From contig CM074759.1 in the NCBI GenBank assembly GCA_037355855.1, positions 5,022,001 to 5,086,000 on the forward strand: a DNA stretch of 64,000 nucleotides, in the 5' to 3' direction. Position 1 is the stretch's first letter. Each line of letters begins with the position of its first letter. The notes beneath the pieces were generated by a model that was given only the letters and a program-made list of their open reading frames with translations, ran no database searches and was not told the DNA's origin. A program made the translations under genes and the position numbers. Below, in pieces: positions 57,480 through 64,000 of the stretch. Source of the stretch: Pseudo-nitzschia pungens. Its lineage: Eukaryota > Bacillariophyta > Bacillariophyceae > Bacillariales > Bacillariaceae.

Positions 57480-60400
57480 TCATGGGGAATGATAAGGCTT
57501 GATACGTCTGAGATTAATCCGTTCAATGATATGCTCATTGCGAAGGAAAGATACAGTACCATTGGTGTGGACTTGAGTGATGGTAAATGGGCCAATTGCT
57601 CTGGAACCAAGCGCATCAGTCTTGTAGTTGAAGATCATGATCTGATCACCAATGTTGTAGTCATGGTGTTTACGACGCTTGTTTTCTCTGAGCGCATTCT
57701 GATCAATAACAGATTGGCGTTTGGATCTGAGGAGCTTGATATCAGTGATGATAGGAATTGGAAGAAACATATCACGATGGAAGGCAATAGCACCAGGTGA
57801 AACACCAAATGTTTTATGCACAGTGCATCTGACAGCAAATTGAGCAGAGGCAAAAACATTATCAATGAGGTCAATAGCTTGTTGCAAATCCTGAGGAGGA
57901 TTAGCATGAAGTTCAGTGCGCATGGCGGATTTCATAGTATCATGCACACGTTCCAAAACAGCATTCGCTTGAGGGTTTTTGACTGTGGTTGGAACAGGCT
58001 TGATATCAAGGTTAATAAGGTGAGATTGAAAATCAACATTGAGGTATTCAGAACCTTGATCAAAAATGCATCTGCTGGGTTTTGGATAGCGAGAAAGCCA
58101 TGCATCATTTAATGCATAGATGGACATTTTACCTGAGGGGTTCATCTGTGGAGCACGTTTGATTTCAAGGAGGTTAGTGCACATATCCATAATGGTGAAA
58201 CCATTAAATTCAACATTACCAATATTTGGGATATTGACATTCCAAGGGCCAATGGTGTCAATTGCAATAGTTTCCCAAGGGATGGAGAGTTCTTCACGAG
58301 TTGCAAGATGCCCATAAGAGATGTGGGTATTTTTGTGGCGTTGACAAGCGTCACAAGTCTTGCAATATTTAGCAACAGCATCCTTGAGCCCTGGAGAATA
58401 GATGTGGATGGATATAGTTCGTGTCAAACGTTCAGCGCCTGCATGACCAAGTACATGATGATACCAGTTGATGGTGTCTTGGACAAGCACATTTGGAAGG
58501 ACAATTTTGGTTTGGTTGTTTTTAGAATAAACCTTGAGTTCAGTACCAGCGAAATCTTTGGTAGAATAATGCTTGGTGTTCTGGATGGTGGAATCTGCTG
58601 CTTGAGCCTTGGCGAGAGCATCAAAACGCAGAGGATATGCAGGAAGATCTGCAGGGTAATTGATAAAAAGATCAGCAATGGAAAGATCGGAAGTGTCAAC
58701 CTTGGAGATTGGCTGAGTGTTTGGATCTTTGGAATCTTTGGAAGGAGAAACAGAAGGCAAACCCTGCTCCTCCTCCAAGGGAAGGCGCGAGAGGGCATCA
58801 GCTAGGATGTTGTCTTTGCCTTGGATGAACTTGAAAACAGGACTGAAATCTTCAAGGAGCATGCGCCAGGTCATAATTCTGTTGGATTGAAGATTTTGAC
58901 GAGTGAGGTTTTCATGGTCAGTGTAAACAATAATAATTGCACCCCAAAGAATAGTCCGGTATTCTTTGAAGACTTCCACAATGCAAAGCATTTCTTTGTC
59001 AATGGTTGGATATTTGAGCTGAGTGGAAGTGAGTTTCCTGGAGAAGCATGCAACAATTTTACCATTTTGAATAATCACAGCACCAAGTTGATAATCGGAG
59101 GCATCAGTGTAGATATCATAAGGGAGATTAGGATCAGGATATGTGAGGAGAATTTCCTCAGCAATCATGGTTTTGGCAGCTTTGAAGGCAGCAAGCAATT
59201 CAGGAGTTGGCTTGACCGGTCCACGTGCCTTGCCAGACAGGGCAGTGAGAGGAGCCAAAATCTCAGCGCGCTTGCGCCAATGAGCCCGATAGAAATTAAT
59301 CATGCCAATGAAGGAACGCAGATCAGTGGTGCTTTGTGGGAAAGCAAGTTTCAAAATGGGAGCAATCTTGTTTGGATTTGGAAGAATGCCAGTGGTGGTG
59401 ATGATGTGTCCAAGCCAAGGAGCGCGTTGTTGGAACCAGTGGCATTTGGCAGGCTTAACAGAGAAGTTGTTGGCTTGCAGGATGGACAAAACAGTGGAGA
59501 CAGTTTTGCAGTGAGATTGAAAGTCAGGCGAGAAGATGCCAATGTCATCAATATAGACTTCAACACTGTTGAGGTTGATAAAAAGGGATTCCATACAGCC
59601 TTGCGCCCAGCTTGGAGAGTTGAGGAAGCCCATTGGAAGTCTGAGCAATCTGAATTTGCCAAAAGGAGTGACAAGCACACAGAGCCAAGTGGAAGGCTCA
59701 TCCAATTTGAAGGTATGGAATTGCATGCTGACATCAATAAGAGTGACATATTTGAACCCACGGCGTCGATGGAAAATATCTTGGATCTTGGGCAATGGAT
59801 AGTGGAGCTTTTTAGTGACTTTGTTAAGCTCACGAAAATCAGAAATGATTCTGCAGGATCCATCTGGCTTTGGGACAACAAACGTTGGCATACCCCATTC
59901 AGTTGCATAACATCTTTCAAGAATTCCAAGTTTCACTTGGCGAAGGAGTTCAGTTTTAACAGCATCTTGTTGATGGATAGGAATACTGTAGGGTTGTTTG
60001 ATATGATATGGTTTTGCACCCGGTTGGAGTTCAATGTGGAATTCCTTGTGGGGGAAAATTCCAAGTTCTCTGTGAGAGAGACCTTCAAACAGAGGATGGT
60101 GTTTGGAGAGAATCTGAAGCAACTGGGATTGTTGGTCAGTGGAAAGATGGGTTTGGTTGGAAACCAGTTCTTGCAAATCAGTTTTCTCATATTTGGTTGC
60201 ACTATCAACGTAGGATTGAGAGGTTTGCGCGATGTAGGCTTCAGCAATGGAGTAGGGTTCATTGCTAATGATTTTCTGAACCAAGGGTTGATTGGTGAAA
60301 TAGGATCTTGGATGGAAGGGCATATCCTTATCAAACCAAGAAACAAGAGAGGCTTCAAAATCCATTTTGATGGCAAGATTCTTCATAGTGGCACGCCCGA

Positions 60401-62021
60401 TGATCAAATCGTAGTACATGTTGTCAACCACAAAACAAGTCAAGTGTTTGACGCGCCTGGAATAAGAGAGTTCTGGAAACATAATGTCAGTAAGATAAAC
60501 ATATTCAGCACATTTAAACTTGCCATTGGGAGTATCCAATCCAATTGGAGATTCAAGAACATGGATGGGAATGTTTGAGGGGATCTGCTTTTTGGAGATC
60601 AATTCAAACGTGGAGCCACTATCAAAGAGGGTTTTGAAATAAAATTTGCCGGAGATATCGTTGATGGATTTGCATGTAGTCAATGTAGTGGGAGCCAAAT
60701 CAGTGCAAGGTTTGGAAATCAAAGGTTCAAATGGTTCAGGATTTGGATCTGGTGGAGCTGGAGATAGAACAATGGAAGGATCATCTGGATCAGCAGGGGC
60801 TGTAAACACTTCAGCAAGAGGTGTATCATCAGCAGTGGATGGTGGAATTGGAAAGCGTTGGAGGTCCTGATGATAATAGGCGTCATCAATTTCAGCATTG
60901 ACATGAAAGAGGTCAACCCAAACGTCTTCGGGTGGAGAAATAAAGGTGCAAACATGACCATCACCAGAAGAAGGTGGATTGCTGGGACCAGTTGTCACTG
61001 AAGAAGGGCGAGAGCTGTTTGCAGAGCCTGTTGCTGCGTTTGCATCAGCTGAAGACCGATTGTTGTTGTTGTTATTGGAAGGACCACGACGCTTGCCATT
61101 AGGATTGTCAATATTTTTGAAACATTGCCCCCAATTATGATTGCTACCAGGATGAATAGGACATGGGTCTGTATCTTTGATTCTGTTGTTAGAGTTGGCG
61201 GCAGAATTCTGTGAGGAATTGTTGTTGTTTGAACGCCGAGCGTTGTTGTTGTTGTTGTTGTTGTTGTTGCCAGAACGACGGTTGCTGTTGTTCCGATTTT
61301 TGCTAGTTTGTCTGTTGGAGGACTTGTTGGAATTGTTGTTGCTGCTGTTGTTATTGTTCCTACGATTGGCCTTGGTACAATAACGTTCCATTCTTGTGAT
61401 AATATCAGCAAGAGTATCATCATAGGGTGAATGATGATCTTCATAGGTGTCTTTCCAATCGGAAGGCATGGAATCATAGATGAGGCTTTTAAAATCATCC
61501 TCAGGAATGATGGCATCTGCAGCAATGGTTGGAGCACCAGGTAACAAGGGAAGCACCACATTGTTATGGTAAGTGACCAAGGAAACAAAACTGGAAACAG
61601 TCATGGAAGCAGTCTTTTTGATCTGAGAAAGGAATCGTTTGTGGTTTCGATAGACGTCGTCGTTGTTAGAAAACTTGAACCGAATGAAGGCACGAACATC
61701 GTCGTCAAAATGAGGCACCGTTTCAGTGTGTCCAATGATGTTGGTTCTCCACCAAGTCTTATCAGAATAGTTTCGTAGAATGTCTGGGAACTTGGCATAT
61801 AGTTTTGGACCTGTTGTCCAACCCATAGCATGACGCGCTTTGGTGAATTCATAAATAGAATGAAGCAATTGTAAGAGAGTGGACGTTGTAGTGATAAAGG
61901 ATACCTTTATCTTAGTTGTTTCAGTCTCAGTTTCAGTGGTTATAACACGTTTGTACTCAGCCTTTTCAAGTTCTTCTGGTTCGAAGTCGAACTTAAATGG
62001 AAGAGGTGTAACAGAAGACAT
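57480..62021 (-). CDS. Gypsy gag-pol polyprotein (1513 aa, intact)
   Basis: ATG at 62021. Gag: residues ~1-330, with an Asn-rich stretch and a zinc-knuckle variant CPIHPGSNHNWGQC (C-x2-H-x4-H-x4-C). Aspartic protease near residue 465 (LFDSGST). Reverse transcriptase ~700-880 with LIDVSMQF, LPMGFLNSP and the YIDD box near 824. RNase H near 970 (YTDASDYQLGAVI ... DKEMLCIVEVFKEYR ... YTDHENL ... ADALSRL). Integrase: HHCC finger (HHVLGH ... CKTCDAC) and catalytic Asp1255 (IAIDTIGPW), Asp1321 (FDQGSEYL), Glu1357 (AVLERVHD), a canonical D-35-E. The C-terminus has IGPFTITQVHTNGTVSFL. Gag and pol are one frame with no shift signal. All catalytic residues are present, so the protein may be active. Confidence 0.96.
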   Translation of the reverse strand: MSSVTPLPFKFDFEPEELEKAEYKRVITTETETETTKIKVSFITTTSTLLQLLHSIYEFTKARHAMGWTTGPKLYAKFPDILRNYSDKTWWRTNIIGHTETVPHFDDDVRAFIRFKFSNNDDVYRNHKRFLSQIKKTASMTVSSFVSLVTYHNNVVLPLLPGAPTIAADAIIPEDDFKSLIYDSMPSDWKDTYEDHHSPYDDTLADIITRMERYCTKANRRNNNNSSNNNSNKSSNRQTSKNRNNSNRRSGNNNNNNNNNARRSNNNNSSQNSAANSNNRIKDTDPCPIHPGSNHNWGQCFKNIDNPNGKRRGPSNNNNNNRSSADANAATGSANSSRPSSVTTGPSNPPSSGDGHVCTFISPPEDVWVDLFHVNAEIDDAYYHQDLQRFPIPPSTADDTPLAEVFTAPADPDDPSIVLSPAPPDPNPEPFEPLISKPCTDLAPTTLTTCKSINDISGKFYFKTLFDSGSTFELISKKQIPSNIPIHVLESPIGLDTPNGKFKCAEYVYLTDIMFPELSYSRRVKHLTCFVVDNMYYDLIIGRATMKNLAIKMDFEASLVSWFDKDMPFHPRSYFTNQPLVQKIISNEPYSIAEAYIAQTSQSYVDSATKYEKTDLQELVSNQTHLSTDQQSQLLQILSKHHPLFEGLSHRELGIFPHKEFHIELQPGAKPYHIKQPYSIPIHQQDAVKTELLRQVKLGILERCYATEWGMPTFVVPKPDGSCRIISDFRELNKVTKKLHYPLPKIQDIFHRRRGFKYVTLIDVSMQFHTFKLDEPSTWLCVLVTPFGKFRLLRLPMGFLNSPSWAQGCMESLFINLNSVEVYIDDIGIFSPDFQSHCKTVSTVLSILQANNFSVKPAKCHWFQQRAPWLGHIITTTGILPNPNKIAPILKLAFPQSTTDLRSFIGMINFYRAHWRKRAEILAPLTALSGKARGPVKPTPELLAAFKAAKTMIAEEILLTYPDPNLPYDIYTDASDYQLGAVIIQNGKIVACFSRKLTSTQLKYPTIDKEMLCIVEVFKEYRTILWGAIIIVYTDHENLTRQNLQSNRIMTWRMLLEDFSPVFKFIQGKDNILADALSRLPLEEEQGLPSVSPSKDSKDPNTQPISKVDTSDLSIADLFINYPADLPAYPLRFDALAKAQAADSTIQNTKHYSTKDFAGTELKVYSKNNQTKIVLPNVLVQDTINWYHHVLGHAGAERLTRTISIHIYSPGLKDAVAKYCKTCDACQRHKNTHISYGHLATREELSIPWETIAIDTIGPWNVNIPNIGNVEFNGFTIMDMCTNLLEIKRAPQMNPSGKMSIYALNDAWLSRYPKPSRCIFDQGSEYLNVDFQSHLINLDIKPVPTTVKNPQANAVLERVHDTMKSAMRTELHANPPQDLQQAIDLIDNVFASAQFAVRCTVHKTFGVSPGAIAFHRDMFLPIPIITDIKLLRSKRQSVIDQNALRENKRRKHHDYNIGDQIMIFNYKTDALGSRAIGPFTITQVHTNGTVSFLRNEHIIERINLRRIKPYHSP

Positions 62022-62437
62022 GGTTGTTGCTGGGTATGTGTAGGTATATATGTGTTGGTATATATATATATATGTGAGAAGGTATTGGTGGATACCTTAG
62101 ACAACTTGTAGTTAAGGGAAGTAGTTGTCGAGTGTTGTCGGAGAACCTTAAGCTTGTTTGCTTAAGTATAAAAAATAAACTTAAAAATAAATGACCGAAG
62201 GTATGAGTGACCGAAGGTATGAATGACCGAAGGTATGAATGATCGAAGGTTGGTATGATGTTGGTAACCTTAACCTTGGAAGGTATGGTATGGTACGTGT
62301 TGAGGTACCGTAAGGTTAAATGGTATGAGTAGGTTAAGTGGTATGGTAGGTTAATTATCCGGATGAAGATAGGTTAAGAATTATAATCAATTCAAAGAAT
62401 TGACAATGGTGGTCGTATTAATCGACTGTAATTACAG

Positions 62438-62789
62438 TGTCGTATCTCTGGAAACCAGAAGAAAACGACCGAAGATAGAAGATAGAAATAGATGTGTTGA
62501 TAATTTCTGAATTAAAGAATTATGAATGAAATTAGATAAAAGATGAAATAGAATGTTTCTCGTACAACGTCGTGTTGTTTTATCTTTGATTAAAACAAAC
62601 AGACATAGAGAAGCTCGTAATGGTCTTGAAGAACATAAAGAACAGTTCTTCAAGGAACCTAAAAGGTCATAGAGAACCTGAGTCGGGGACATCAGTCATA
62701 GAGAACCTTGAAGTTGATAGAAACAGTGTTTGTTTCTTAATTCATAAATAGATTGTTTCTTGTGTGTCGTAGTCTTGAGACATACGACA
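62438..62789 (-). repeat. 5' LTR of the gypsy element
   Basis: Ends TGTCGTAT / ATACGACA. It would carry the element's promoter; no TATA box is singled out. Confidence 0.95.
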
Positions 62790-62794
62790 CCTTA

Positions 62795-63172
62795 CTTCGT
62801 ACGAAGCCAACAACGATCAGGTAACCTCAGTGTAACTTATGTAATACCGGTACGTAATTACTCGTACTCGGAACGGTAAACCTTACTACCAATTGAACAA
62901 AACGTGACTAAACCAGAATATTCCTCACGGGAATAACGGAGTTGAAGAGAAATTAGCATATCTTTAGAAAGATGTGAATGGAGAGATTACTTGTGCAGCA
63001 AGCACGAGAAACAATGAATAAATACATAACCATAATTTTAGAACCTTCCTTAATTTAAGACCTACCCAGTCACTTTTCTACCTTATCACGTAGTATTATC
63101 GGTGGTTATGAGCCCAAGTACAAGCCCTTAACGAACCTCACTACAGCTCAGACAGCCCTTATCAACAAGCGA
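62795..63172. other. Region between the gypsy element and the gag-like ORF
   Basis: Holds ACCTCAGTGTAAC / CGTACTCGG motifs typical of host intergenic DNA, then AT-rich sequence. It probably includes the 5' LTR or leader of the element beginning at 63173, but with no second LTR in view this cannot be shown. Confidence 0.35.
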
Positions 63173-64000
63173 ATGGACCCCGCAGAGGCACTACAACCCA
63201 CTCCATCGTCGCCCAAACAGACACAAGAAATAACTGACCTTTCAAGGGAACCGTCCCTTCTAACAAACCTTAATCCCTTTACATACCACTACGAAGAAGA
63301 AGTCATTTTTGAAGAAAACCGAAGACCCGTCCGAAAGATGACTGAGGAGGATACTACCAGCCCCAATGCCACGAAGTACACGCTCAATGGAATCGAGATC
63401 GAAATTGCTCCGAAGGCAACTAAGAAAACTTCCAACTCAGCCTTTTACACCAAAGCCTACCGCGCAGGACTCAGTGAAAGCGACAAGATGGACTTGCTGA
63501 AACGCATCGAATCCAAACAACAACAACCTTTCCACTCGATCACCATCTCAAAGAATGATCCGGAGAAACTCACCAACACTCACTTGATCAGTAAACTTCT
63601 CGATGAGAACCGACGTAACCTAGCCAAGTACGACCTAGTAGATGTATTCGACATTATTCTTCCCGAAGACAACGCGTTCAGTGAAGACCCCGGAAACTTA
63701 CAATACGGACGACTAAAGACCGACAAGACCGGTCAACCCATTAAGTACGACCTGTTCCAGAATTACCTACAGGTAACCCCTGAGCAAGTCGCCAGATCCT
63801 CACGCTACTACGCTGAGTTCATCCCATCCAAGCATCTAATGCAGGAGAATCTAACCTGGTCCTTTGCCTACTACGAAAAGAACGTCGAAAAGGAACTCTA
63901 CAGCACCGTGCACTCGAAGTGGATGGAATACACCCCATCTGAACAAGGAGGCCCACTCTTCCTTAAACTCCTTTTGGATGAGGTGAGTACCACCGGAGAA
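63173..64000 (+). CDS. Gag-like protein of an LTR retrotransposon (3' partial)
   Basis: Open from ATG 63173 (GCGAATGGACCC) to the end of the window, 276 codons without a stop. Blocks readable: KYTLNGIEIEIAPKA, FYTKAYRAGLSESDKMDLL, THLISKLLDENRRNLAKYD, DVFDIILPEDNAF, PSKHLMQENLTWSFAYYEKN and, near the cut, YTPSEQGGPLFLKLLLDE. The QGGP-x-x-L-K motif after a helix is typical of copia-type gag proteins in algae. It begins with a disordered Pro/Ser-rich leader. Pol would lie beyond the window. The family call is tentative. Confidence 0.65.
   Translation, partial: MDPAEALQPTPSSPKQTQEITDLSREPSLLTNLNPFTYHYEEEVIFEENRRPVRKMTEEDTTSPNATKYTLNGIEIEIAPKATKKTSNSAFYTKAYRAGLSESDKMDLLKRIESKQQQPFHSITISKNDPEKLTNTHLISKLLDENRRNLAKYDLVDVFDIILPEDNAFSEDPGNLQYGRLKTDKTGQPIKYDLFQNYLQVTPEQVARSSRYYAEFIPSKHLMQENLTWSFAYYEKNVEKELYSTVHSKWMEYTPSEQGGPLFLKLLLDEVSTTGE

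Larger units (their letters stand above)
57084..62789 (-). mobile_element. Complete gypsy-type LTR retrotransposon (5.7 kb)
   Basis: 352-bp LTRs (57084-57435, 62438-62789) with inverted ends TGTCGTAT...ATACGACA and a perfect 5-bp TSD CCTTA (57079-57083, 62790-62794). On the coding (minus) strand a purine-rich PPT, GAGAAGAAAGATAA, directly precedes the 3' LTR (57436-57449). One uninterrupted gag-pol. The two LTRs differ at about four bases, clustered near 57377-57395, so insertion is recent. The region after the 5' LTR (minus strand, from 62437) reads CTGTAATTACAGTCG and does not match the usual initiator-tRNA primer site. Confidence 0.95.

Noticed and set aside
57480..60578. 585-codon plus-strand frame at 58821-60578 over the gypsy pol
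   Set aside because: Antisense to an intact RT/RNase H; all recognisable motifs are on the minus strand.

Overview
This window looks like nuclear DNA from a unicellular stramenopile alga, most probably a pennate diatom. The evidence is a secreted BspA-type (DUF285) repeat protein with Pro/Ser/Thr/Lys linkers, a DUF4116 repeat protein, copia- and gypsy-type retroelements, few introns, and host genes embedded in simple-sequence DNA. The species cannot be fixed from the sequence. No bacterial operon, rRNA, tRNA or CRISPR was seen.

Layout. 1-5.1 kb: the 3' end of a gypsy-type pol, then a decayed LINE (copy A) and dispersed or tandem repeats. 5.8-14.2 kb: a GC-richer block of ordinary genes, namely an unknown 200-aa protein, an Rtt106-like histone chaperone with a strongly acidic tail, a 607-aa DUF4116 repeat protein and, on the minus strand, a presequence-bearing protein of unknown function. 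14.5-22.3 kb: repeats, including a 5'-truncated LINE (copy B, minus strand, 15-bp target duplication). Copy B was itself split by a 1.7-kb non-coding element that shares its 3' tail. Foldback elements follow.

22,320-43,502: a 21.2-kb Mutator-like DNA transposon with ~105-bp terminal inverted repeats and a perfect 11-bp target-site duplication. It encodes a 2753-aa protein joining a MULE DDE transposase to a Ulp1/SENP-type SUMO protease, a separate SWIM+RING zinc-finger protein (one 73-bp intron), a 790-aa Cys-rich repeat protein, a 168-aa basic protein and a further gene. That further gene is broken by a nested ~6-kb TIR element full of minisatellites. This is the most unusual object in the window: one mobile element carrying both a RING-type (ubiquitin-ligase-like) protein and a SUMO-protease domain.

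45.2-51.2 kb: a 2007-aa secreted DUF285 protein containing three apparently identical 1302-bp (434-aa) tandem units plus a diverged fourth. 51.8-56.8 kb: a non-autonomous LTR element (5-bp TSD CGTGC) with a 1.4-kb CGATCG-rich array and one Ala/Pro-rich ORF. 57.1-62.8 kb: an apparently intact gypsy retrotransposon (5-bp TSD CCTTA, 352-bp LTRs, one 1513-aa gag-pol). 63.2-64 kb: the open 5' part of a gag-like ORF of another retroelement, cut by the window end.
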